Origin: Agromyces protaetiae
GTDB taxonomy: Bacteria; Actinomycetota; Actinomycetes; Actinomycetales; Microbacteriaceae
Reading direction: 5' to 3'
NCBI RefSeq assembly: GCF_004135405.1
Contig: NZ_CP035491.1
Span: forward strand, 372,001 to 436,000
DNA length: 64,000 nucleotides
Shown here: positions 1-9,234 of the stretch, piece after piece
How the letters are laid out: the number at the start of each line of letters is the position of its first letter
Numbering within the stretch: the stretch's first letter is position 1
Notes under the pieces: model-generated
What the model saw: the letters and a program-made list of their open reading frames with translations, nothing else
The model's database searches: none
Told to the model about the DNA's origin: nothing
Translations under genes and position numbers: made by a program

Positions 1-54
1 GAGCGTCGAGCGGTGCACCGCGATGCGGGGGTCCTGTGCGATCACGGCGGCCAC
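1..54 (-). CDS. 5' end of an unidentified divergent gene (partial)
   Basis: A GTG at 54-52 opens an uninterrupted minus-strand frame to the window edge, translating as VAAVIAQDPRIAVHRSTL. Only 18 codons are visible, so no family can be assigned. The divergent position next to a DeoR regulator, with a TTTCG/CGAAA operator-like repeat in the gap, is the usual layout for a regulator and its sugar-metabolism target, so this may be the regulated gene (inference). The start codon and even the reality of the gene are uncertain. Confidence 0.3.
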   Translation of the reverse strand, partial: MAAVIAQDPRIAVHRSTL

Positions 55-60
55 GTTACG

Positions 61-98
61 TGACTTTCGTTTTCGAAACAACTCTTCTTTCGCATTGC
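61..98. promoter_or_regulatory. Putative DeoR-family operator
   Basis: The gap upstream of the DeoR regulator holds an AT-rich island in an otherwise very GC-rich sequence. It contains the inverted repeat TTTCG (65-69) and CGAAA (74-78) with a TTTT spacer, and another CTTTCG near 88-93. DeoR/AgaR-type regulators are known to bind repeated CTTTCGTTT-like units, so autoregulation and control of the divergent gene are plausible. Confidence 0.4.
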
Positions 99-129
99 AA
101 AGCCGCGGGCCACGCGGGAGAATCGGCGC

Positions 130-975
130 ATGCCCGAAGCGTTGGATGCCGTGAGTCGCCGCGAACTCGCGCTCGCCCTCGTCGTCGAGCGCGGCTTCGT
201 GCGGGTCGCCGACCTCGCGACGGCGTTCGGCGTCACGTCCGTCACGGCGCGCGCAGACCTCGACGTCCTCGAACGCGCGGGCGCCGTGCGCCGCGTCCAC
301 GGCGGCGCGGTGCCCGTCGCGATCGGCGTGAACGGCGCGGATGTCACGGCCGGCGCGCTGCTCGAGGCATCCGCCCGACCCGACCGCGAGCCGACCTTCG
401 AAGAAGCCCTCGAGACCTCGGTGCGCCCCAAGCGGCAGATCGGGGAAGCCGCCGCCGCCCTCGTCGCGAGCGGGCAGAGCCTCATCCTCGACGTCGGCAC
501 GACGACCCTGCAGATCGCCCGCGCGCTCCGCGCCCGCGCCGACCTCGACGACGTCACGATCTTCACCAACGGCCTCTCGATCGCCCTCGAGCTCGAACCC
601 GAGATCCCGCGCTTCACCGTGATCGTGACGGGCGGCACCCTCCGCCCCCGGCAGCACTCGCTCGTGCACCCGCTCGCGGGCTCGATGCTCGACGAGATCC
701 ACGTCGACCTCGCCTTCATCGGCTGCAACGGCGTCGACCCCGTGCACGGCGTCACGAACGCCAACCTGCCCGAGGCGCAGGTGAAGTCGCTCATGCTCCG
801 CGCCGCCGCGCGCGCCGTCGTCGTCGCCGACGGGTCGAAGCTCGGCGAGGCGCACCTCGGCCGCATCGCGCCCGTCGACGCGTTCGGCCTCTGCATCACC
901 GACGCCGCAGCCCCCGACGTGCTCGTCGCCGAGATCGAGGAGCAGGGGCTGCCGGTGCTGCGGGCGGGGGCCTGA
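130..975 (+). CDS. DeoR-family transcriptional regulator
   Basis: A 281-residue protein with the DeoR layout. The N-terminal winged helix-turn-helix (about residues 5-60) includes VRVADLATAFGVTSVTARAD and the RRVHGGA wing. The C-terminal sugar-phosphate sensor domain shows LILDVGTTTLQIA, a VTGGTLRP loop and the FIGCNGVD and VVVADGSKLGE motifs of the DeoRC fold. Such proteins repress sugar or polyol catabolic genes and release DNA on binding a phosphorylated sugar. The effector cannot be read from sequence. A GGGAG ribosome binding site about 9 nt before the ATG supports the start. A hairpin follows the stop codon. Confidence 0.9.
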   Translation: MPEALDAVSRRELALALVVERGFVRVADLATAFGVTSVTARADLDVLERAGAVRRVHGGAVPVAIGVNGADVTAGALLEASARPDREPTFEEALETSVRPKRQIGEAAAALVASGQSLILDVGTTTLQIARALRARADLDDVTIFTNGLSIALELEPEIPRFTVIVTGGTLRPRQHSLVHPLAGSMLDEIHVDLAFIGCNGVDPVHGVTNANLPEAQVKSLMLRAAARAVVVADGSKLGEAHLGRIAPVDAFGLCITDAAAPDVLVAEIEEQGLPVLRAGA

Positions 976-988
976 GCGGAAACGCGAA

Positions 989-1019
989 AGGCCCGGAACT
1001 TCCGCAGAAATCCGGGCCT
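989..1019. terminator. Bidirectional terminator hairpin between deoR-type gene and tRNA-Met
   Basis: Arms AGGCCCGGA (989-997) and TCCGGGCCT (1011-1019) form a 9-bp stem. On the minus strand the stem is followed by TTTCGCGTTT, so it probably ends the tRNA-Thr/tRNA-Met transcript; on the plus strand it lies just after the regulator stop codon. Confidence 0.65.
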
Positions 1020-1023
1020 GTTG

Positions 1024-1097
1024 TAGCGAGGGCGGGACTCGAACCCGCGACACCACGATTATGAGCCGTGTGCTCTAACCACCTGAGCTACCCCGCC
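1024..1097 (-). tRNA. tRNA-Met (anticodon CAT, elongator type)
   Basis: The minus strand folds as a full cloverleaf: acceptor GGCGGGG paired with CCTCGCT, D-arm GCTC/GAGC, anticodon loop CTCATAA with CAT, and T-arm GCGGG-TTCGAGT-CCCGC. The paired 5' end (G1-U72 rather than a C1/A72 mismatch) and the absence of three GC pairs in the anticodon stem argue against the initiator. CCA is not encoded. It lies 34 nt downstream of tRNA-Thr. Confidence 0.93.
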
Positions 1098-1131
1098 GCA
1101 TGATTCCGCGCCGCGCGCGACACCGAACCAG

Positions 1132-1203
<72 letters not shown>

Positions 1204-1240
1204 ACGCTGCCGAAATCGGCAACCAGAAGAGAATATCACT

Positions 1241-3175
1241 TCATCGGCCGTGCTCCGAACCGGTGGTCGGAACCGCGACGCCGGGCAGCCGCCAGGCCGC
1301 GAACGCGGGCCCGCCGGAAGAGATCGCGCACGTTCCGGATGTCTCGAGCCGCACGTCTCCGAAGGCTGCGAGCAGCTCGGGGTCGCCCACCAGCTGCGGC
1401 AGTGCGCCCGTGGCGAGCTCCACCGCAGACGCCGACCTGGCCGCGAAGACGAGCACCGAGGCATCCGCCGCTTCTCTGACGAACGCGACTGCGTCGTCGG
1501 TCGCCCCCACCCACCTGAGTCCGCCCGTCTGCAACGCGGGCTGCGCCCGCCGCAGGCCGAGGAGCGTGCGGTAGACGTCGAGCGTCTCGGCGACCTCAGG
1601 TTCCGCGACACGCGACCACGGGATGGGCGTGCGACTCGCCTCGCCGTCGACGCCCGTGAGCGCGAACTCGTCGCCCGCCCAGACGACTGGGATACCGGGC
1701 AGCGTCACCGAGAGGCCGAGCGCGACGGGCACCGTGCCGGGCCGGGCGTGCGTGAAGAATCGCGGGGTGTCGTGCGTGTCGAGCGCATTCATCGTCGCGA
1801 GGCGCGTGCGCCACGGAAACCCCGCCGCGAACGCCGTCTGCGCGTCGAGCATCTGCGGCGCCGTGAGCGTCGGCACCTGCGCACGGGCGAAGCCGAGGCC
1901 CCCGCCCGCAGGGCTGCCGGGCGTCTGCAGCCAGCTCCACAGCGGACGCGTGAACGCCGTGTAGGTCATCGCGCCGTGCCACGCGTCGCCCTGGAAGTCG
2001 GATGCCGCGTCGTTGGTCGATTCCCCGAGGAGGATCGTGTCGGGTTTGACGCCCAGCATCGTGCGACGGATCGTCTGCCGCACCTCGGCGTTGAGGTCGG
2101 TGCCGCCGAGGCGCCCCGTCATGTTGGCGACGTCGATGCGCCAGCCGTCGAGTCCGAACGGCTCGTTCAAGTAGCGAGCGACGACTGAGTCAGTGCCCTC
2201 GATGAACCGGCGGCGGAGCTCCTGCGACGACCAGTCGAACTTCGGCAGGCTCGGCACCCCGAGCCAGGACTCGTACGCACCATCCGGCCCGAAGTAGTAG
2301 AACCCGCGCTCGATCGACTCGGGGTCGGCCTGCGCCGTGCGGAACCATTCGTGCGCGTCGCCCGAGTGGTTCGAGGTGAGGTCGCCGATGACGCGGATGC
2401 CTCGGGCATGCGCCGCCTCGACGAGCCGCACGAGTGCGTCGTCGCCCCCGAGGAGGTCGTCGACGCGGTCGAACGTCGACGCGTCGTACCGGTGGTTCGA
2501 TCGCGCCGGGAAGACCGGGGTCAGGTAGAGCAGGTTCACGCCGAGCTCGACGAGGTGGTCGAGGCGTTCGCGCACGCCGTCGAGGTCGCCGCCGAAGATC
2601 TGCTGCGACCGGCCGGGCATCTCGGGGTCGACGGCGTCGTCCCAGTCGGCCGGGATGGCCCAGTCGGGTAGCTCGCCGCGCTCCCTGAGCACGTCGAAGG
2701 GCGCGCCTTCGGACTTCGCGAACCGGTCGGGGAAGACCTGGTAGAGCACGCTCGCCGCCGCCCAGTCGGGCGCGGGCGCATGCGCGACGAGCCGGAAGTC
2801 GTCGTCGTCGCGCGTCTCGACGAGTGACAGCCCCCGCTGGTTCACCCAGTGCTGACGGCCGTCGACGCCTGCAAGGAGCCACCGGTAGCCGTGCACGGGG
2901 TTCTCGACCTCGACTTCGGCTTCCCACCAGTCCCAGCCGTCACCCTCGCTCATCGAGCTTGTCGAAGGCCCGAGCCGCTCCGCTTCGCTGAACCGCGGCT
3001 CGCGATTCGGGTTCGACCTCGTGCCGACCCACGCGAGCCGGCCGATGGGCGTGCCGTCGGCGGCGGTCGCACCGGTGGGCACCCGCAGCCGAACCCGCAC
3101 GACCTCCCCAGCGCGGGCGTCTGGGTGGAGACGTGAAGCGGCGAGCCGTCGTGGTGCGGTGTCGTCATGGGCCAA
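1241..3175 (-). CDS. GH13 glycosidase (neopullulanase/maltodextrin-glucosidase type), probable N-terminal frameshift
   Basis: A cytoplasmic alpha-amylase-superfamily enzyme with no signal peptide. An N-terminal CBM34-like beta domain is followed by the (beta/alpha)8 barrel with the nucleophile in DGWRIDVANM (about residue 348), the acid/base in LLGES (about 383) and the transition-state Asp in DTHDTPR (about 470). Such enzymes hydrolyse short or cyclic maltodextrins. It is the last gene of the malE-malF-malG operon. The open frame begins at a weak TTG (3175), but an ATG at 3168 opens MTTPHHDGSPLHVSTQTPALG in another frame, which would join the conserved EVVRVRLRVP if one base were added at the C4 run 3106-3109. 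A short insertion near residues 70-80 contains a CCTTCGACAAGCTC repeat. Confidence 0.85.
   Translation of the reverse strand: MAHDDTAPRRLAASRLHPDARAGEVVRVRLRVPTGATAADGTPIGRLAWVGTRSNPNREPRFSEAERLGPSTSSMSEGDGWDWWEAEVEVENPVHGYRWLLAGVDGRQHWVNQRGLSLVETRDDDDFRLVAHAPAPDWAAASVLYQVFPDRFAKSEGAPFDVLRERGELPDWAIPADWDDAVDPEMPGRSQQIFGGDLDGVRERLDHLVELGVNLLYLTPVFPARSNHRYDASTFDRVDDLLGGDDALVRLVEAAHARGIRVIGDLTSNHSGDAHEWFRTAQADPESIERGFYYFGPDGAYESWLGVPSLPKFDWSSQELRRRFIEGTDSVVARYLNEPFGLDGWRIDVANMTGRLGGTDLNAEVRQTIRRTMLGVKPDTILLGESTNDAASDFQGDAWHGAMTYTAFTRPLWSWLQTPGSPAGGGLGFARAQVPTLTAPQMLDAQTAFAAGFPWRTRLATMNALDTHDTPRFFTHARPGTVPVALGLSVTLPGIPVVWAGDEFALTGVDGEASRTPIPWSRVAEPEVAETLDVYRTLLGLRRAQPALQTGGLRWVGATDDAVAFVREAADASVLVFAARSASAVELATGALPQLVGDPELLAAFGDVRLETSGTCAISSGGPAFAAWRLPGVAVPTTGSEHGR
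2955..2968 (-). repeat. CCTTCGACAAGCTC repeat inside the GH13 coding region
   Basis: This 14-mer (minus-strand reading) matches, with one difference, the two tandem copies at 59484-59511. Here it is translated as part of GPSTSSMS, a stretch that separates otherwise conserved segments of the N-terminal domain, consistent with insertion of a small repetitive element that keeps the frame open. Confidence 0.55.
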
Positions 3176-3235
3176 CCCTCTCAGGCGAACGTTTCGAGTA
3201 CGAGAACAGTGGTGGCACGAGTCATCCGCCCGCCC

Positions 3236-4149
3236 TTACTTCACCGCGCCCGCCGTGAGCCCGCCGACGATGTACTTCTGCAGCCACAGGAACAGCGCGA
3301 CGACCGGCAGCGCCGAGATGACGGCGCCCGCCGAGAACGCGCTCCAGTCGGCGTAGCGCGGGTTCGACACGAGCTTCGTGAGGCCCACGGCGAGGGTCTG
3401 GTTCTGCGGGTCGATGAGGAGCACCGACGCCACGACGAACTCGTTGACGCTCGAGATGAAGCTGAGGAGCGCGACGACCGCGAGGATCGGGGCGACGAGA
3501 CGCAGGATGATCGTGAAGAAGATGCGGGCGTGGCCCGCGCCGTCGATCTTCGCGGCCTCGTCGATCGACACGGGGATCGTGTTGAAGAACCCGTACATGA
3601 GGAACGTGTTCACCCCGAGCGCGCCGCCGAGGTACACCATGATGAGGCCCGCGTGCGTGTTGAGGCCGATGGCCGGGAACCAGTCGCCGATCGCGCTCAT
3701 GAGCAGGAAGATCGCGACGACCGCGAGCAACTGCGGGAACATCTGCACGACGACGATCGAGATGAGGCCGAACCGGCGGCCCGTGAAGCGCATGCGCGAG
3801 AAGGAATACGCCGCAAGCGCGCCGAGGAACGTCGACGCCACGGCCGTGATGCCCGCGACGATGAGCGTGTTGGCGAACCAGTTCGCGAACGGGATGTCGG
3901 GGCTCGAGAGGATCCGGATGTAGCTGTCGAGGCCGATCTTCGAGAACAGCGCGTTCGACCCCGTGAGCGTTCCCTGCGGGTTCAGCGAGCTCGACAGGAC
4001 GAACAGGATCGGGAAGCACGCGAACACGACCATGACGAGGCCGACGATGTGGCGCCAGCCCGTCGCGCGGAACCAGCGCGAGAAGTTGAACGGACGCTTC
4101 GGGAGAGCGGCCGCGGCCGCCGCGGCGCCGGTGGTTTCGAGCGTGGACA

Positions 4150-4150
<1 letters not shown>
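3236..4150 (-). CDS. malG: Maltodextrin ABC transporter permease, MalG type
   Basis: A 304-residue inner-membrane permease of the MalG family with about six hydrophobic segments. The EAA loop that contacts the ATPase is visible as EAAKIDGAGHARIFF followed by a proline-rich turn about 80 residues from the C-terminus. The ATG at 4150 overlaps the malF stop codon by one base (TGATG), indicating translational coupling. No ATPase (MsiK/MalK) is encoded here; in actinobacteria a shared MsiK often energises such importers (family knowledge). Confidence 0.88.
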
Positions 4151-5778
<1,628 letters not shown>

Positions 5779-5813
5779 GTGTCTCTCCCCTGAGCCCATC
5801 GTGCAGCGGAAAA

Positions 5814-5846
5814 CTCCGGGCCGGGCGAAGAGCGCCCGGCCCGGAG
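5814..5846 (-). terminator. Perfect 14-bp hairpin between malE and malF
   Basis: Arms CTCCGGGCCGGGCG (5814-5827) and CGCCCGGCCCGGAG (5833-5846) with a 5-nt loop lie just after the malE stop and about 35 nt before the malF start. There is no T-run, so it is more likely a partial terminator or an RNA-stabilising stem that sets the malE to malFG ratio than a full stop. Confidence 0.6.
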
Positions 5847-5856
5847 CATCCGGTGC

Positions 5857-7098
5857 TTACTTGCTGATCGCGGCCTGCACATCGGCCGTGAGCTTCTGCC
5901 ACGTCGCGACGGGGTCGGCGCCGTTGATGATCTCGGCCTGCGCGATGCCCCAGTACTGCCACACCGCACCCATCGCCGGGATGGCCGGCATCGGGACGGC
6001 CTGGTCGCCGACGGCGGCGAAGCCCGCGATGATCGGGTCGGCCGAGGCCGTCTCGGCGGCGGCCGAGAGGGCGGGGAGGACGTTGCCCGCCTTGAAGAGC
6101 TCGAGCTGGACGTCTTCGGTGCCGAGGTAGTTCACGAGGAAGTCGTTCGCGGCGACCTTGTTCTTCGACTCGGCCGAGATGAAGAAGCCCTTGACGCCGG
6201 CGAACGGCGAGGCGGGGTCTGCGGTCGGGCTCGGAACCGGGTCGATCGCGACGTTGATGCCGGCGTCGACTGCGGCGCCGACGTTCCACGGGCCCGTGAG
6301 CCAGAACGCGGCGGTGCCGTCGAGGAATGCGGTCTTCGCGATGTCGCCGTCGATGTCGGTGTTGAAGACGCCCGTGCCGTTCTTGCCCTGGCCCGAAAGC
6401 CACTGCGCGAACTGCTCGCCGCCCGCGTTGCCGATCTGGAGATCGGTCGGGTCGTAGCCCTGGTCGTTCGTGCCGAAGACGGGCGCGCCGAACGCGGTCT
6501 GGAACGGGTAGAGGTGGTACGGGTTGCCCTCGGCGCCCTGTTCGACCACGAACGGCTGCGCGAGGCCGGCGGCCTTGCCCTTCGCGATCATGTCGTCGAA
6601 GTTCGCGGCCGGCTCGGGGATGAGGTCCGCGTTGCGGAGGACCGCGATGTTCTCGACCGCGTAGGGGAGCATGTAGGTCGTGCCCTCGTAGGTCGACGCG
6701 TCGATCGCGACCTTGAGGTAGTCGGCGGCGGAGTCGCCGAGCTCGATGGGGGCGACGACACCGTTGGTCGAGAGCTCGCCCAGCCAGTCGTGGGCGCCCA
6801 TCGCGATGTCGGGGCCCTTGCCCGTCGGCACCTGCTGGATGAAGTCGTCCTTGATGTCGGCGTTGTCCTTGCCGACGAGGTCGACCTTCACGCCGGTCTT
6901 CTCGGTGTACGCCTCGGCTGCGCCCTTGAGCGCGTCGACGCGCTCGGTGTCGACCCAGACCGTCAGCGTGCTCGCGGCCGACGAGTCGCCCGAGCCGTCG
7001 CCCGAGTCGCCCGAACCGCCCGCGCATCCCGCGAGACCGAGCGTCGTCACGATCGCGACGGCGCCTGCGGCGAGGAGGCTCTTCCTGTTCACCCTCAT
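5857..7098 (-). CDS. malE: Maltodextrin-binding lipoprotein, MalE type
   Basis: 413 residues. The signal peptide ends in the lipobox LAGC with Cys25 as the lipidation site, followed by a Gly/Ser/Asp linker and a family 1 extracellular solute-binding protein (TLTVWVD start, TAFGAPVF, GTAAFWLTGPW, GFFISAESKNK). The assignment to maltodextrin rests on the family and on the flanking GH13 genes and MalF/MalG. GAAGGG lies about 8 nt before the ATG. First gene of the minus-strand operon, divergent from the alpha-glucosidase across a LacI-type operator region. Confidence 0.88.
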   Translation of the reverse strand: MRVNRKSLLAAGAVAIVTTLGLAGCAGGSGDSGDGSGDSSAASTLTVWVDTERVDALKGAAEAYTEKTGVKVDLVGKDNADIKDDFIQQVPTGKGPDIAMGAHDWLGELSTNGVVAPIELGDSAADYLKVAIDASTYEGTTYMLPYAVENIAVLRNADLIPEPAANFDDMIAKGKAAGLAQPFVVEQGAEGNPYHLYPFQTAFGAPVFGTNDQGYDPTDLQIGNAGGEQFAQWLSGQGKNGTGVFNTDIDGDIAKTAFLDGTAAFWLTGPWNVGAAVDAGINVAIDPVPSPTADPASPFAGVKGFFISAESKNKVAANDFLVNYLGTEDVQLELFKAGNVLPALSAAAETASADPIIAGFAAVGDQAVPMPAIPAMGAVWQYWGIAQAEIINGADPVATWQKLTADVQAAISK

Positions 7099-7231
7099 TG
7101 GTGTGCCCTTCGTGCGTTGCAGAGTCCGGCGCCTTCGCCAGGTGTGGGTCGTGCCCGTGTTCCGCCGCGACTGCCGCGGAACGCGCACCGTGCCCGAAAG
7201 GCCGTTCTTCCGAATGATGTTGCTCGCCGTG

Positions 7232-7245
7232 TGCAAGCGGTTACA
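7232..7245 (+). promoter_or_regulatory. LacI-type operator TGCAAGCGGTTACA
   Basis: It matches the central-CG operator pattern of LacI-family sugar regulators and differs by one base from the site at 48021 upstream of the amylase/pullulanase gene. The position suits control of malE. Confidence 0.65.
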
Positions 7246-7255
7246 GGTATACCTG
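7244..7255. promoter_or_regulatory. 12-bp perfect palindrome CAGGTATACCTG
   Basis: This palindrome overlaps the last two bases of the LacI-type operator. It may be a second regulator site or an extension of the same operator; no known motif is assigned. Confidence 0.35.
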
Positions 7256-7330
7256 CTCACCGGCCGTCCGCAAAACCGGAAGCCGGCCTTCGATACCGGT
7301 TCGTGACCCATCGGATGTCTCCGTGCGACC

Positions 7331-7344
7331 TGCAAGCGTTTCCA
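7331..7344 (+). promoter_or_regulatory. LacI-type operator TGCAAGCGTTTCCA
   Basis: A second site of the same class, centred about 25 nt before the inferred -10 of the alpha-glucosidase, so binding would block the promoter. Confidence 0.6.
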
Positions 7345-7374
7345 TGGTGTACGCGGATGTCGTACAGTTTCGGC

Positions 7375-9081
7375 ATGACTTCGGAATGGTGGCGCACCGC
7401 CGCGATCTACCAGATCTACCCGCGATCGTTCGCCGACAGCAACGGCGACGGCATCGGCGACCTGCCGGGCGTCACGGCTCGCCTCGGCTCGCTGCAGTCG
7501 CTCGGGATCGACGCCGTCTGGTTCTCGCCCTTCTACACGTCGCCCCAGAAGGACGCCGGCTACGACGTCGCCGACTACTGCGACATCGACCCGCTCTTCG
7601 GCACGCTCGCCGACTTCGACGCCATGCTCGAAGAGGCGCACGCACGAGGCATCCGCGTCATCGTCGACCTCGTCCCCAACCACTCGAGCGACCGGCACGT
7701 CTGGTTCCAGGCCGCGCTCGCGGCCGCCCCCGGCAGCGCCGAGCGCGCCCGCTACCTCTTCCGCGACGGCAAAGGCGCGACCGGCGAACTGCCCCCGAAC
7801 AACTGGGAGTCGGTCTTCGGCGGCCCCGCCTGGACACGCGTCGTCGAGGCCGACGGCAACCTCGGCCAGTGGTACCTCCACCTCTTCGACTCGTCGCAGC
7901 CCGACTTCGACTGGCACAACGAAGAGGTGCGCGAAGAATTCCGGCGCATCCTGCGCTTCTGGCTCGACCGGGGCGTCGACGGCTTCCGCGTCGACGTCGC
8001 CCACGGCCTCGTCAAGGCCGAAGGGCTCCCCGACTGGACGGCCGCCGAGGGCGCCGGCTCGATGGGCGGTGCCGGCGGCGAGGGCGTCCCGCTCGAACCC
8101 GAGATCAGCACCGAGCCCGGCGACGCCCCGCCGTACTGGGCGCAGGAGGGCGTGCACGAGATCTACCGCGACTGGCGGAAGGTGCTCGACGAATACCCCG
8201 GCGACCGCATCCTCGCCGCCGAGGCCTGGGTCGACCCGCTCTCGAAGGTCGCCAAGTGGGTGCGCCCCGACGAGATGCACCAGTCGTTCAACTTCGCCTA
8301 CCTCGAGACGCCGTGGAAGGCCGCAGCCCTCCGCAAGGTCATCGACGACTCGCTCGATGCGTTCGGCTCGGTCGGCGCCCCCTCGACCTGGGTGCTCTCG
8401 AACCACGACGTCGTCCGCCACGCGACGCGCCTCGCCGTGACCGCCGACAACCCCCAGGGCCACGGCCTCGGCCCGCGCTCGAAGGGCATCCCCGAGTACG
8501 CGACCGGCGTGCGCCGCGCCCGCGCCGCCACCGCCCTCATGCTCGCGCTGCCCGGCTCGGCCTACCTGTACCAGGGCGAGGAGCTCGGCCTGCCCGAGGT
8601 CATCGACCTGCCCAACGACGTCCGCCAAGACCCCACGTGGTTCCGCACCGACGGCGAGCGCTATGGACGAGACGGATGCCGCGTGCCCATCCCGTGGGAG
8701 GGCGACGTGCCGTCGTACGGCTTCGGGCCCTCGGATGCCTCGTGGCTGCCCCAACCCGCCCAATGGGCCGAGCTCGCCCGCGACAAGCAAGAAGGCGTCG
8801 CCGGATCGACCCTCTCCCTGTACCAGGCCGCCCTGCGGCTCCGCCGCGAGCACGCCCTCGGCTCGGGGACGCTCGTCTGGGCAGACGCACTCGGCGCCGG
8901 CCTCGACGTCCCCGCCGACGTCGTCGCGTTCCGCAACGGCGACGTCCTCGTCGTCGCGAACGCCGGCACGGCCGCAGTCGCGCTGCCCGCGGGCGAGGTC
9001 CTCCTCGCGTCGAACGAGCTCGGCGCCGGGGCATCCGGCTCTTCGCTGCCGCCCGACACGACCGTCTGGCTCCGCGCCTGA
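7375..9081 (+). CDS. GH13 alpha-glucosidase
   Basis: 568 residues, cytoplasmic. It starts with the oligo-glucosidase signature WWRTAAIYQIYPRSF and the calcium-type loop DSNGDGIGDLPG. Catalytic residues are visible: nucleophile in DGFRVDVAHG (about 201), acid/base in AAEAWVDP (about 281) and Asp in LSNHDVV (about 341). It would release glucose from the non-reducing end of imported maltodextrins; alpha-1,4 versus alpha-1,6 preference is not decided. The ATG at 7375 is chosen because TACAGT lies 6 nt upstream (leaderless arrangement); an in-frame ATG at 7357 would overlap that hexamer. Divergent from malE. Confidence 0.9.
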   Translation: MTSEWWRTAAIYQIYPRSFADSNGDGIGDLPGVTARLGSLQSLGIDAVWFSPFYTSPQKDAGYDVADYCDIDPLFGTLADFDAMLEEAHARGIRVIVDLVPNHSSDRHVWFQAALAAAPGSAERARYLFRDGKGATGELPPNNWESVFGGPAWTRVVEADGNLGQWYLHLFDSSQPDFDWHNEEVREEFRRILRFWLDRGVDGFRVDVAHGLVKAEGLPDWTAAEGAGSMGGAGGEGVPLEPEISTEPGDAPPYWAQEGVHEIYRDWRKVLDEYPGDRILAAEAWVDPLSKVAKWVRPDEMHQSFNFAYLETPWKAAALRKVIDDSLDAFGSVGAPSTWVLSNHDVVRHATRLAVTADNPQGHGLGPRSKGIPEYATGVRRARAATALMLALPGSAYLYQGEELGLPEVIDLPNDVRQDPTWFRTDGERYGRDGCRVPIPWEGDVPSYGFGPSDASWLPQPAQWAELARDKQEGVAGSTLSLYQAALRLRREHALGSGTLVWADALGAGLDVPADVVAFRNGDVLVVANAGTAAVALPAGEVLLASNELGAGASGSSLPPDTTVWLRA

Positions 9082-9100
9082 CCCGCTTCTGAACTCGAAC

Positions 9101-9142
9101 GAACGGCACTCCACCGGTCTCATCGCCGATGGAGTGCCGTTC
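9101..9142. terminator. Terminator-like hairpin between convergent genes
   Basis: Perfect 13-bp arms GAACGGCACTCCA (9101-9113) and its complement (9130-9142) lie between the convergent glucosidase and M23 peptidase genes. A second, smaller hairpin sharing the CACTCC core follows. Confidence 0.6.
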
Positions 9143-9155
9143 GCGCGTCGGAGAA

Positions 9156-9174
9156 CGGAGTGTTCGGCACTCCG
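9156..9174. terminator. Second hairpin sharing the GGCACTCC core
   Basis: Arms CGGAGTG (9156-9162) and CACTCCG (9168-9174) around TTCGG. GGCACTCC recurs at 9104 and 9167, with its complement in the right arm at 9131, so the pair looks like a partial duplication. Confidence 0.45.
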
Positions 9175-9234
9175 CTGCGGTACCGGTACTCGAATGCGAG
9201 CGTGTCGGGCGCGCGGCGCGCAGCGCGCAGCGCG

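Larger units (their letters stand above)
7099..7374. promoter_or_regulatory. Divergent malE/alpha-glucosidase control region
   Basis: This 276-nt gap is the largest AT-enriched region of the locus. It contains two LacI-type operators (7232-7245 and 7331-7344), a 12-bp perfect palindrome (7244-7255) fused to the first operator, and a TACAGT -10-like hexamer (7363-7368) 6 nt before the glucosidase ATG. The second operator lies where the glucosidase -35 element should be. Confidence 0.65.
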
